Source of the DNA: Apostichopus japonicus
Lineage: Eukaryota > Echinodermata > Holothuroidea > Aspidochirotida > Stichopodidae
DNA length: 64,000 nt
Direction of reading: 5' to 3'
Assembly: GCF_037975245.1 (NCBI RefSeq)
Contig: NC_092574.1
Span: 14,104,713 to 14,168,712, forward strand
Shown here: positions 19,777 through 32,540 of the stretch, piece by piece
Layout: every line of letters begins with the position of its first letter
How positions within the stretch are numbered: the stretch's first letter is position 1
The notes under the pieces: generated by a model
Told to the model about the DNA's origin: nothing
Database searches by the model: none
What the model saw: only the letters and a program-made list of their open reading frames with translations
Program-made: the position numbers and the translations under genes

Positions 19777-22700
19777 CATCATCAGAGGATATAGTATATA
19801 AATTTGTCATGCTGTTTGAATAAACAATTTGGAGAAACGTCAGTAACTATATTAATGTCAAAGAAGAATAATGATACGTAAAGTTACTTGGCTGTTTGCT
19901 GTGCTTCTCGCATTGAAGTAAAGATTTATATTTATAAAGAGATGTATATATATATATATTATATATATATATGATATAGATATGACATTGCCAATACAAA
20001 CAGAATGATGATTTCTGCAAAGTTGAGGTGCACCATTGTTTATATGAAGGTCTAAGAAAGGGTTTTTGTTTTTCGAGTTCTTAAAAGGAACTGTATTAAA
20101 AGTAATAAGTATAGGCCGAAAATGTACATTCTAGACAAGCTAACAATGAACATCGTTGAAGTTAAAAATAAACATAGGCCTATGCCCTGCATTCAGATTT
20201 TTTTCATTCAACATATTCATTTTAAGATTCTACCTAAATTTATTCTGATATCTCCAAATATTCTACTTCATTGTAAGAAAAAAAAACGAAATTGCACCCT
20301 AGAATTCCAAAGAGTATTGAAACTTGATAAAACAAGAAGAAGTTAAAAAAGAAGAAATTGTTGGCCTTGAAGAGAGAAAGTCGATATTACTTATATAATG
20401 ACTGGTGATTCAGTTTTGACCACCCGTGTAAAAAAAAGTAACCTTTCAGGTATACTGTTCTGTGCTAGGTTTATATAAATGTGGAAGCCTCGAAGTCAAT
20501 ACGCGTCGATCCCTGTAATAAATTATATAGCCTGCATTCCATGTTATGAATAACAATTACGTCCAGGACTAAAGTTTTAAAATTCATCCGGTATTAAACG
20601 TTTTGCCCGCCTTTTCTCTTCCGTTTCTGTTAGGTCCTCACATGAATAATATTTTATGGTTTTATAATTGATTCATTTTCGTAGCTATGTGATTTCCAAA
20701 AAAAATATGAGCGTTCAAATCTCGCCACCCTCTATTTGTTTAGAGCACAAAAGAGAAACTTCGTATTCTTGACATTACAGTCGTGAGAGAGAGAAAATGA
20801 GGTAATCAACTCTGTGGGTTTTCCTTCATTTTCTCCATCTCTCTATTCGACGCAGTTCCCGAATATGATCGTAAATTGGTTAATGGAATAGGGCGAGACT
20901 AGCAACAGATTGGGTTTAAAAGTTAATTTTCATAACGTTTTCTAACAAGTGTTTCCGGCAAACCACCAAATCGAAAAACGCAAGTAGAAAATATAGGCAT
21001 GTTATATATATATATATATATTATCCCCATTCGCACGGCGAACGGATAACAATGTATAAATATATTTCCAAAGTTATTAGCTACAAATTTACCCGGACAA
21101 AGGTTATGACTTTTAATATATATATATATATACCCTTATTAATAGGACACAGTCTAGGCCACGTAGATTACATACACGCGAATTGATTGAGCATAATAGC
21201 CTATTGATGTTATAAATTGTGTTTACCGAACTAACTATCCCAGAGGTTTTGCGACTGCCAAGTTGGTCCCTGCTAAATCGGCGAGTACATATTTCCCCGG
21301 AGCCCCTTTAGCCCTTATTATCAGTAATAGCATTTTAGTCCAAAGTGGGGACTGTCACCAAGTCGAATTATAGTATTAAATTTATGTCTTTTGGCTTTAC
21401 AGCTATTTGACAAGCACACGTGTTAAAAAGGATCGAGGGTTTCTGGATGTTATGACCTGTAGTAAGCAGCGGGTATGACAGGTTACCTGCTTGTAGTTTG
21501 GGGGTGCGGTAGGTTTAGAGTATTGGGGGAGTTTAGCGTATAGGCTATTCAACACAATAATATAGTGGAATTAGGAAAATGGAAGTTGAGGTAAAAAGAA
21601 GTCTTGTTTGATGGTACAGATATTCAGAGAAGACTGCCTTGTTCTTATTTATGTTGCCATGGCAATCTCTATTCCAACCAGGGAGAATTCACTCTTTTAT
21701 GTATCCAGAATGCGATATTTAACTTTTGAAACTTTAAAAATTTAACTTTCGAGAACTGATACAAGAAGAAATTATGATTTCCTTTTGAGAGTGAAATCTT
21801 CAAGTTTGACGTTTTCACTCTTACGTCAATCAAAGTAGCGAGTTCACTAGATATTATCTGTTTCAGAGCTCCTTTCAAATAAAATAACCGTGAACACTCT
21901 CAAAGAGTGATATCTAAGTCCTTGCAACAGATAAAAAAGTGTGAAAATAGCGGAAATCGAAATGAATTAAAAACACAATCTATCGAAATTTAAAGTCGGA
22001 TAGATATATATTGAAAGACTTTAAACCCAAGTGTAGCGCATATTTTTTTTCTTTTTTCATTTTCTTTCCTTAATTTTTCTTATTTTTCCAAATATTACCC
22101 AAAATAAGGCTTAAACTCTAAATGTGAACTTTTCTTTGTTTCACCAGAAGGACGTTACTAATAACGAACAAAAATTCGCCGTTAATCTCTAATATATTCA
22201 TTGCTAAGACAATGGTTGTTTATTGTTACAAAGAAAACAATTTGCGGCTATAATAAATTGCATTTATTGGTGTTATTATCTTTCCTTTCTTTCTTTTCAT
22301 TTTTCTTCTTTAATTTGTTTTTAAGTATATGCTTATCGTTGAATGGAATAATGTGATGCATCTGTGTGAGTTAACGTATATATACGTATAATGAACACAG
22401 CTATAACAATAAATCTATATATTATATAATTTGTATATGTTCCCCTGCCCCAGTCCTCCCACCCTGTTGTTTTACACAAAGCGTTTCCCGTGTTCCGAAA
22501 TGCACATCAGTTTCTTAGATTGTATACGGTATGCATTTTTTCCAGCGAATTCTTTTAATTTCTTTTCTTTCCAATTTTTGGTTTTCACGTTTTGCATATT
22601 AATCAAGGAAATCTGATAGGGAAATAATCTAGTTGGAATCCTGCAAGATTTGACTCAACAGATATACTTTCGTGAAATTTTTAAGTTTTCTCTCTTTTAG

Positions 22701-23777
22701 CTTTTAATTTATTTTATGAATGCACTGAAGCATATGTAACATATGTAGCCAACCATGCATACACGTAAGTAATCCCAACTTGTTACATAATGAATATTTG
22801 GAGAAAAGATAAATTTTGTTGAAATCCTTACTTTTTATATACTGATGAAAACGTTAAATTTAAAAGAAGAAGAAAAAGAATTAACCCCGTTAAAACTATA
22901 TTTTCATCAGTCTTATATCGTTTTTAATATTCTCTTAAAATGTAATTCTTATAAATAGAACGAAAAGACTGTTCGATATGGAATGAATAATAAATAAGCA
23001 AATATTGTGTAATAGTTCAATATTATAACCCTTTGCCCTAATATTTTAGCGAAAGTTTACAAGAAACCAATTAATATAAAACTAACTTTAAAAAGGTACA
23101 ACTATAATGATGGCGCTCTTCAAGTGCCAAACTAAGAATTGAGACACAAACTTCCATTGAAAAAAAATTAGATTAAAAAAAAATAGAAGAAGAAGATGAA
23201 GAAGAAAAGATAAAAAGGGGCAAATTCTTGTGTAGAAACAAAGGAGTTTGGACTTACCTGCAGTAAGGCATTGCAATCTTCTTTGTTCCGTGACCGAACG
23301 GTACGGATGGGTGAGGTGATGGTGAGGACTACGCCCCCTCTCCGGGGAATGGCGCTGGCTGAACTGAGGAGGAGCGACAATCCCCAGACCACCGGTTCTC
23401 TTAAGGGCGTTTTCCGGATGACAAAGATCGAGGAATTGTCTGGGTGGCGGTGATAAGGCGTGATGAGCGTGACGGAGGGTCAGAGGGGACGACTGGGCCC
23501 CGTGGAGGGGTAGGGAGGTTCTAAATAGTCCACTGGTAGCTTTTTGATAATGGAAAGGTGGTAGAATGGAACAAGAATGCGGATTCGTCGATTCACGAAC
23601 GCAGAGTGCACAGTTTCCAAGAGGTTCTAGATGCGGGAAACAAGAAAGTGTTTTGGTGTCTTCGGAGGTGCAATGTCGGTGCAGGGTGGTTTCGGTCCGC
23701 GGAGATGGTCGGTTAGTCGATTGCTTAGTGGACGGTTGATTTAGTATCAAAGAATCAACGTAAAATGAACGCGACAT
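18105..23777 (-). CDS. Gsx: Gsx ParaHox homeobox transcription factor, two coding exons, complete
   Basis: CDS is join(23777..23258, 18604..18105) on the minus strand, 1020 nt, 339 residues plus stop. The single intron is phase 1: the donor reads CAG|GTAAGT and the acceptor TGGTACAG|AG, and the split codon makes Glu174. Residues 1-12 ([12 protein letters not shown]) match the SNAG-like start of Gsx proteins. Residues 186-245 are a homeodomain with Gln50, Asn51 and the helix-3 core KIWFQNRR. Helix 1 and 2 residues ([30 protein letters not shown]) are those of Gsx. Position 56 is Tyr, where vertebrate Gsx has His. The GCKC motif at 254-257 is also a Gsx hallmark, and an acidic Ser/Asp-rich tail follows. 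In known animals the family patterns neural tissue as a nuclear DNA-binding factor. No Xlox or Cdx homeodomain is visible in the window, so the rest of a ParaHox cluster, if present, lies outside it. Confidence 0.97.
18605..23257 (-). other. Gsx intron
   Basis: 4,653-bp phase-1 intron just before the homeodomain exon. It contains a TA microsatellite (19699-19777), shorter TA runs near 19946, 21004 and 21116, A/T-rich tracts and two poly-pyrimidine TTTC/TTCT stretches near 22050 and 22280. I see no further exon in it. Confidence 0.85.
19699..19777. repeat. (TA)n microsatellite in the Gsx intron
   Basis: 79 bp of TA with one G interruption near the right end. Confidence 0.97.
23258..23777 (-). 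CDS. Gsx: Gsx coding exon 1
   Basis: 520 nt encoding residues 1-173 plus one base of codon 174. I chose the ATG at 23777 because it opens the conserved [12 protein letters not shown] motif. An in-frame ATG 63 bases upstream (23840) would put an unconserved hydrophobic stretch in front of it, and SNAG-type motifs must be N-terminal to work. The rest of the exon is low-complexity and rich in His, Pro and Ser, with a short Cys-containing patch (GNCALC, residues 55-60) resembling the CPLC-type patch of vertebrate GSX1. Local G+C and CpG are clearly higher than in the flanks. The exon ends at the strong donor GTAAGT. Confidence 0.95.
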
Positions 23778-24720
23778 GATGAGCTTTTCAAACAAACAAA
23801 TTTCCACAAGAAATTCTCCAAACAGTAAAATCAATTTCAAACAAGAAACAGGAAAAGCATTAAACTAAAAAAAAAAGAGAAGGCAAGCCCTCGAAAAATG
23901 GCAGCGGTTGTTTGGTGGTCCTTCTCCGGTGAATATGAACTGAATGACCATTTAATGGTCATGCATCCCAAATTTGTTGCAAATTGGAATAAGATGTGGG
24001 CGTGAGATTCCTTATTCCTTTCCTTTCCTTTCCTTTTTTCTTTCTTAAAGTTAACTCTTCTTTTCAATAGTTTATTTGTTCCTTAAGAAACTGCCTTTTC
24101 AAATTGTATTTAAATATTACTGAACATCACGCAGGCACTTTGTCGTGAGCTCATAGATTAATTGACCAATCAGCGCACCGCTACGAACTTCACTTGATAA
24201 GTTGTAATCTCCCCTATACTACTGGACTGCCAATAGATGCGCTATTACAATGGAATTCAACTTATCATTGGTATATCCCTCAATTTCTCTCCTACAAGGA
24301 GATTTCAGCAGGAGTATTCTCGCGTCACGCAATCACTAAATGTATCCCTTTATACAAGCTCAAAGCTCTCCACCTCTCTCTCTCTCTCTATCTCCACCTA
24401 TGTGTATTGTTGCTACCTTACACATTTAGATCCTCACAGCGCGTGCCTCCAACCACAAAGGGGAAATTCTATTGGTCAACGGTTAGCCAACGCGTGGCGC
24501 ACGCGTGCCCCGCACGTGTCCCCATAGAGATTGCCGTGCACTCGGCTGGTCCAATTCGCACAGGATTTGACTTGGTGGCGTTTGATTTAGAAGAGTATAA
24601 CGGTGTCAGAGGGGAAACTAACACGGGCACTGTCCGGTGTAAACTGGTGTGTCAACGGCACACCAACCTGATGACTGGGAATGTTAGTAAACACGGTAAA
24701 CAGGTAACTTGAAGTCTATA
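23778..24720 (-). promoter_or_regulatory. Probable Gsx 5' UTR and promoter region
   Basis: This region is directly upstream of the Gsx ATG. Two CCAAT motifs are present: CCAATCAGCG at 24166-24175 and its reverse complement ATTGG at 24471-24475. A CpG-dense patch lies at about 24436-24540. A 19-bp odd palindrome sits 167 bases before the ATG, and a (CT)n run is at about 24368-24389. No clear TATA box is visible, so the transcription start is unknown. The plus-strand open frame at 24194-24712 resembles no known protein and is not called as a gene. Confidence 0.5.
23944..23962. promoter_or_regulatory. 19-bp palindrome upstream of Gsx
   Basis: Two 9-bp arms, ATGACCATT and AATGGTCAT, surround a single T. 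Each arm holds a TGACC/GGTCA nuclear-receptor-like half site, and the centre is an AT-rich homeodomain-like core. Its position in the presumed Gsx promoter makes it a candidate dimer binding site. Function is inference. Confidence 0.35.
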
Positions 24721-27700
24721 TAACCTTATAACATTCGATCCTAAAAAAACGGGATTTGGTAAATCTCGAATCCTTGAACTGTCCCAACCTTTTTTTTAAT
24801 TTTACCTTCCGGCTTTGTTTGTTTATAACATATTTATTCATTTGTTGGTGGCAAAAAGAGGTGAGTTTTACCAATTAAAAAAAAAAAAAAATTGGGGTAC
24901 AAAAATATGTGAAATTAAAAAATCGTCAACATATGCGATGACGCTACTAGGAGTAAATCAAAGATGGTTTGTCTTGTAAAAGAAACAGTCATGTTTGATG
25001 ACATCTGTAGATAACGGATTTCTAATGGAAAAATTATCTCTTCAAACAAGATTAAATAGTTTGCTAGAAACAAAGGCGACAGTGCAAGTACAAAGAAATG
25101 TCCCTGATCAATAAAATAATGAAATACTGATAGGGGAAGATATTTGACATTTTTAATGTTTCAACGTTTTTATTATCGAAGAAATTGAAACTTGTTAACG
25201 CTTTGAATATATGAGAGAAAAACTTACTTATTTTTTTTTTTTTGAAAGAAAAACGGCTCCTAACTTGGATAAAGTCTTTAGCGGTCTTGGTCTGGCTGTT
25301 AAAGTTGTCAAATGTTGCACAGATTCAGGAAAATTTATATAGGCCTATATGATAAAGTTTGAATTTGCCATTCCCACTGTATTAAAAACATAACAATAAA
25401 GCAAAACTGAAACAGAATATCGGAAGCATATCAATAAAAAAAATGTCCCACGTGATTGTAAAATTTGTGAAAAATTTATGGAAAAAAAAAGAAGAAGTAA
25501 ACTGTTTGAAAAAAAATATGAAAACGTGTACAGGGTACACATGGGTTACAGTTCGGAAGGCTTCGGTAGTGTTCGTAATTTTACGTGTACAGGATACAGG
25601 GTTAGTTTTCCGATTTACACAATGATTTCGGTACAATTCGGAAGGCTTCGGCAGTGTTTCGTCATTTTTCGTAAGATATTATGTAGTATCAAAATAACAT
25701 CTTTGTTCGCTGAAATGGCTTACTAGTTTTAAAAAAAAAAAAAAACGAGGAAATGTTGCAAATTTTTAAACTTTTTTTGCCGACATGAAGTAAAATATAC
25801 TACAATATTGTATATCTTTGGTCCGGAGTTTTCCTCTTTTTTTCATCAATATTTATATAATTTTTAAGAAATCTGCATGTCATTTTTTATATTTTGCTTT
25901 GATGTATACCAACGTCATGTACATTTTTTCGTGACTTTTCTAGCTGAATATTACCCTAAAAGCTGTTTTTTCCGCACAGATATCATGTGATGACTCAGGG
26001 TGTTGGTGGGGGAGGGGGGGGGGGGGAGAAATGTGCGCTCGAGGTACAACATTGAAACTTATTTTTAAAGTTAATTCAATGATTATGTACAACATGATAT
26101 TTGAATATGTTTGCTAATGGGGATGGTCAGAGGGTAGAGCTTTACAAATCACGTTATCAATTTGATAACACTGAAAAGCTGTTATATACTATCCGTCTAT
26201 ATAGAAGAATCAAATCCCCACCCCACCCCCACCCCCACCCCACCCCTAGTAAATATCAATAGTAGTAATAATAGTTAATAAAATACAATTGTGTGTTTCT
26301 TTGAAAGTTTTCGAATTGCTATAAATAGAATAAGATAAGTATTTTCTGATTACACGTTATTTTGGTGTAATTTAGTTTGATATTCTTAATGATACGGGGG
26401 GGGGGGTGGAGTTGTCGCGATTCTAACCCCTCCCACCACCATCCCTCCATCTCAACCCATTCGCCTTGAACCATAAGTAATACAAGTCACACCCAGATAC
26501 ATATATATATGGAGATATTGAAGATATTTTGAAGTGCAAGGCCCTATACATGTGATATGAAACACGGTTGCGTTCGCCATTTATATATTACGTTTGCATC
26601 TTGACTAATAGGTTATCCGTACCCCTATACACATGACTAAGTCTGGGTCAAGCGACACCAGTCCTAACCGCATCCCGCATCCCTACCGCATCCCTTATGG
26701 AAATGGTATGCAATGGTCGGACTGACATCGCATCATAAATTTTGTTATTCAGATTTAGCGAAGTTTATTGCGGAATTTGTAAAATACAATTATTTCATCC
26801 CTACTCTCCACTACAACACCCCCCCCTCGTTTCTCCCTCACCCATAGTTTGCATTAAAAAAACTATTTATATGAGCATAAGCGTACGACAACAAAATGTC
26901 AACAACAAAAATACAAATATATCACTATTGCACGATTGATGTATCCGTAATTACTGAAATTCGGAAAGATGTAGGGAGGGTGGGGGAGGGGGTTAGGGAA
27001 GAAAACTACACCCCTCGGTTATATTCGTAGTATACTGAGATATAATTTCGTTTAGTTGACAGCGACATCTCTCTAGGCCTATTAAAGTGTTCCTATAAAA
27101 CAGTTTATTCCACAAATGAAGCAAAGGTCATTACTAATAGAAACTGACACATCAGTAAGATTATGAAAGTCCAAAAAACGAGACCGCGATTTATTGTTTG
27201 GTGTTATTATGATATTGATGACAGCATTCATATTTTTTACGGGCAATTATCCAACGGTGTATTTTTTTGTAAACGAGGTCGCAAAATTGAGCGGCCGAAA
27301 AAAAAAAAATAAGAAAAAAATGACAAAAACGATATATATATATAGTGTAAGATGATCGGTCGATATTTGCGGTTTATTTTGCAGGTGGAACGCGTTAACA
27401 TAGTTAATAGGTTCAAATTACAAATAAGGGATTTGATGATTTAATATGAGTGACTGTTTTGTGTGTATATTACGATGAAGATTGATTTAAAGATTGGGTT
27501 TGAAAACAATAAAAAATTAATCAACAAAAGGGGAAAAGAGGGAGGGAGAGAAGGGGGGAGGGGTAGATCAAATAGAAAAATTAGTCCTTTATAACATATT
27601 TAACTCTTAGACAAACTATATAAGCCTATAAAATTATTTAATTAAAATTAATTGGGCGTTCATCGATTCGAGATTGATGAAGAAAGAGGCTAGTTTGGGA

Positions 27701-28185
27701 TAAAATTGGGACGACTTTAATAAGAAAAGAAAAGTAATATCTAGGTTTCGGTTACCTTAGCAATTAGCCGTGCTTTTTGAAAGAACAAGGGTATTTTTCT
27801 ATTCTATGTTTTTTGTTTGTTTGTTAATTTTTGATCTTAGAGAGTTTGACCAATCAACGTTAAGGGTGAAGTTAGCAGACAAAGGAAACTGTTTTTGTTT
27901 TAATATATAGAATGACGTCATGAAACATGTCACTGTTTGTGAGCGGTATAGGAAGAAAAAGAAAGCTTAAGCATTGTTTCTATGTTGATGTAATGGTCAG
28001 TATAGGTCAAGGGGTAACTCAAGACATTCTGGACAAATCTAAATATTGTAGAAAATGCCAAAACCAACTATAAATTCGAATTCAAATTCATTGAATAATA
28101 TCATGGATGCACAGAAACGAAATAATCTGAAAATGGTATCACTGGAAAAGCATACTCCAATAAATTCATTGATATTGATACTTAT

Positions 28186-28500
28186 GATAACCCCTCCCCC
28201 TCCACTTCACCCCACAACCATACACCCCACCCTCCACAGCCAGGAGAAGCAAAAACCATCATCAATGGTCTATGTGATTGAGCTATCTGTAACGACTCTT
28301 CCACCTCCACCTCCACCCCACCCGCCCCACACCACACACACACCACCTTCTACGGCCACACACACCATCCTCCACGGCCAAGAGAGGTACACTTCATTAA
28401 CCCATCATTGGTCTATGTCACTGAGATATATGTAACGACTCCTCCACCCCACCCGCGCCACCCCACACACACCACCCTCCACGGCCAAAGAGAAGTAAAC
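28186..28500. repeat. Three tandem C/A-rich units
   Basis: Three imperfect copies of a block running CTCCACGGCCA-GAGAAG ... ATCA..GGTCTATGT ... TGTAACGACTCC. Spacing is uneven at roughly 105-145 bp. Confidence 0.75.
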
Positions 28501-28944
28501 ATCACTAAACCATCATTAGTTGGACATAGCACAGATTTAAACAAACAAGATTGAAGAATCGAGCAAACTGTCCAATATGACAACATTGAGCCACATCTAC
28601 TTGAAATTTTTATTTCTTGTATTTTATATATATATATTTTTTACAATGTTTGGTTTCGAGACTAGTTAACATGACTTAACCTTAGCATTGGTTTCACTGA
28701 CAACACTGCTGACGTTCATGCACTTTGAAAATATAAAAGAACAAGAAACAAACAAACAGGGACAGATCAAAGGTTTCATCTCAGAGTGGCACTTTGACAG
28801 CTTAACTAGACAAAAGATACATGGGGTGGGAGGGGGGGGGAGTGTTCATTGCAAATACCCACAAAGTATCTTATCTTAACATGGTAGTTGCATGGGTTTG
28901 CTTTTCCCTTTAATCATTGGATTGTGGCATTTATCAGTATCGCT

Positions 28945-29058
28945 AACCCCTTGCTTCTCCCTACTGCCCCCTCCTTCTCCGCATTGCCCTCATTCTCTCA
29001 GTGCCCCTTCTTCTCCCCATGCACTGCCCCTCTTTCTCCCACTGCCCCCTCCTCACAG
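28945..29058. repeat. Pyrimidine minisatellite (CTGCCCC-TTCTCC type)
   Basis: Short CTGCCCCTYYTTCTCC-like units, C/T on the plus strand. Confidence 0.75.
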
Positions 29059-32000
29059 TAGGGAACTGTATAACGTCAGTTTTATAACAGTTGGTTATGT
29101 GGAAGTTACCACAGTACAGACACATGTTTATGTTTTGATGACGTCATACACTGTGGTAGTGGCGACGTCACAGACTCATTGCTACAGTTTGCGTTATCTC
29201 CTGTATTTATAATTGAATCTATAAACATTGTCCACGAGAGACGGTCCCCTCACCCGACAGCAAGCCCAACTCCACAACTCATTGATAATCTGTATGTTGC
29301 TTTAAATCAATTCTTCGCGATACTGCAGAATAACATTTTAAAATAGAAAACAGGTGAGGGTGGACGTTGTTACCCATCAGGCACCCATCACATACCTCAT
29401 ACCATACCCACTTCATTGCTCTTATCGGTCCTTATCATTGAGCCATTATCCCCGAAATGAATCCATTCTTTCCAGCTCTGCGTCAAAGTAGGTCATAGCT
29501 ATTTGTAATGTTATGCAGCATGCAGCAACAGGCTATAGCGTTGCATACTACCACAATAATCACTTCCACGTGTTGAATTGACCGCGGTTTGTTGACCTAA
29601 ATGTCTTTTCAAAGTTATTTGTCCGTTGCGGGTAATTCACGGTAAAACCCTACAGACCCACCTATAAAAAAAGAAGGGCGCTTTGTTGTGTATGCATGAG
29701 AAGAAGGGAAGAAAGAAAGAAAGTAGGTCTATGTCAAATCGACAGCGAACACGACAAGTAGATGGCTCTTGGCGCAAATATCGCTTAGTTTCACGTCCGA
29801 TGTGACACGAGGAGGGACCTAGCCGCTTCGCGGGCGTTCATCAAATTAATTTCTAAAGAAAACTTTTTTTTTCTTTTTGGATCGCCAGCGACTCTTCCTG
29901 TTGGCAAAGTAGAATTACGCGTATCGCCACATCCTCTTGAAACTCGTGCCTTTCTAGAAGCCCCTGGGGCCCTAGGGATACAGGGTACATGGTAAAGTTG
30001 TGGTTAACAAAGAAAACTCATTCCATTCATATGCAATTTCACTTTATGCGAAAAGACAATTAAGACGCGGTAATCACGAAAATCGTAAACAGAGGGAAGT
30101 GACAGTTAAAGCGACAATGTCATCTTTATATAAGATATGTTTGTGTAAAATGATTGAATAAATAAATCAATCAATCAATATTCCATATTCCTTCGAATAT
30201 TTTTTCTTTCTTATGGTGTATGACAGGTTAATTTAAAATTAAATCTTTATTTTATTTTTTTAAGAACCAAACCAAGGATAAAATTTATATTGTTATAAAA
30301 AATTTATTTAGGGTAATTATGGTCTCCAAATTTGTTGTAGTCACCTGAACCCTGATACGCTATTTTCCATGTTTGTATTTGGGGGGGGGGGAGGTGGGAG
30401 AGGGGGGGGGCGGGGTTCTTTCATAAGCAGTTCTCTAAGTTTGAAATATAAAATAGAAATAGTGTATCTCCATTGCCGCAAGCTACGATGTTACAATAAA
30501 CATGCTTATACACGATTTCATATTTTCTGTTCAAAGACTGTCGTTTCTCTTAAACAAACATGATTTCAAAGGGTTATATAGGAGAGGGACAGAGGGTGAC
30601 AAATTCTAAGTTCGCCCAGACTGATTTATATATGGTCATAGACATTTATAGTAAGCGAGTTGTATTATTTTTCCTCGACCGGCATGTCAAAAAATCCGTC
30701 AACCCCGAATGATAATGAAGGATGGGAGATGACCCCCCCCCCTCCCTCTGTGCACGGGTACTGATCTGTTGACGGTAGGAGAGGGGATGGGGATAGGGGA
30801 CTAGGTCACCGTCTGTCCCCTTCTCAACCTATTCAACCACGTCTACCTGTGTGAAGAATCTAATAGCAAAATTTACCTTAAGTAATAACATATCGGCCAA
30901 TAATATTCTTTTATAACGATAAGTCGCTTTAATACATCTCCTCCGGCCCGTCCTGTGTTTTAATAGTTTGTGATGCAATGCAATTTAAAACTCTTCTCGT
31001 TTACAATTCAAATACAACCAACAATAACTTGAGAAGTTCTTTCCATTCAAAATATTCTTCATCTCTTCCTGTCTTTGGTCAGTCCTGATTGGGAAAAGCC
31101 CCGAGGTCTTAAAAGTTATGCTCCTTCCTGCTCCTTCAGTATCTTCAATTGTCATTTTGCTTTTTTTTCTGTCTATGGTTTCTAATAAATTTGGTCAATA
31201 AATTGAATATTTTAAAAGACGCTGGTCACTACGAAATGTTGTCCTACTTTCCACAGGTGTGAGTTTCGACTTTGCATTTTTTTTTCTACGCGTAGAATAC
31301 TGTAAGCGAGGTGGCTAAAATCAAGGGCGCGTGGGGACGAAATTACAGAATTATCAATTTCCATGAAAACTGTGCTTTGTTGAAGGGGAGGGGGATGGGC
31401 GAATTGGGTAACCTATGGGTGTTTTGTTTACCTCTCACCCCCTCTCTCTCTATAGATAGCTGCGGATGCGTTAATTCATATTACAATGATAATGTGCACA
31501 ACTGTTTAACTATTGGCCTATATGGTAATTATGAAATCTCGGTGCGAATATGAAAATAATTCAGCAAACCATACAATTTTAAAGAAATGCAAACAGAATA
31601 AAATCATGCTTTATGAAATAAGTAAAGTAGTCCGTGATATACTTTGTTTTCAGAGAGTGATATTTTCCGAAAATTTGGTAGTATACACATTTTTTTCACC
31701 CCCCCCCCCTTCCCTTCCTTCTCAAATCGAAGTCCAACTGGCCCTCGAAGTTTGTGTCCCCACACAGATCCGACCATTCAATGGCACTTCACAAAGTCGA
31801 AGTTTATCAAAACGTATAATGTTGCTTAATTTTCCATCAAATTTCGAACCTTTGCACGTTACATATCTCATTTTTCGGCAATTTTAACGCGAAATGTGCG
31901 ACATGTATGCAATTCAGTTCGCCAAGAAGACAATTCCTTAAACTACTATTGCATAATATCAGTGAGTTGTACTGGAACATCGCGTTACTCGGCTGTATTG

Positions 32001-32299
32001 ACGTGTGGGGTAGTGGAAGGGGTGGGATTGAGGAGGTGGAGGGGGGGGGTGATGCCTCCCGCAGTACGAAAGACCGTTCTCTATACCGAAGAAAATGTGG
32101 AGTGTGCGTACCCGTCGCAACCTCCCCCCCCCCCCCACCTCCCTACGGATGTTTATAGTTTCGTTTTAGAGCATATATTTACACATTAGGGTACGAGGTT
32201 GCAATTATAGTTGCTTAGAAATTCTAAAAGAAGGACAACGGATTTGTGAAATATTAAATATTAGTTAACTTGAAATAATGCAGTATACTACTATATGTA

Positions 32300-32540
32300 T
32301 GTATTTTTTGTATGTATTTTAAATCCTCCTGGAACTCGCGAAGAAGCCTCATTGGCTTATCAAAGCCGCAAGCTGACCGAAGTCAGTCTCTTAGATTCAT
32401 ATTTAACGTCCATCATTATGAATGTCAATTTTCAACAACTCTGTTACTGGACGACATACATTAATCTTGGAGTGACTCGAACCGGGGACCTTATGATTGG
32501 ATGGCACCGGCGTTAACCACTGAGCTAACACTCCACTCCA
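32300..32540 (-). mobile_element. tRNA-derived SINE
   Basis: On the minus strand the head reads GGAGTGTTAGCTCAGTGG, an RNA polymerase III A box, and about 45 bases later CCCCGGTTCGAGTCACTCC, a B box. The T-stem no longer pairs, so this is not a functional tRNA gene. Behind it come a body with GACTTCGGTCAGCTTGCGGC and an A/T-rich tail with ATACATAC repeats. Confidence 0.65.

Noticed and set aside
23778-23840. Upstream in-frame Met giving a longer Gsx N terminus
   Set aside because: It would bury the conserved SNAG-like start [10 protein letters not shown], which is at the N terminus in the family.
24194-24712. 172-codon plus-strand open frame just upstream of Gsx
   Set aside because: No recognisable domain, a Leu/Ser low-complexity stretch from a (CT)n run, and position within the presumed Gsx promoter.
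32470-32540. Functional tRNA gene
   Set aside because: A and B boxes are present, but the T stem does not pair and a SINE-like body and tail follow.
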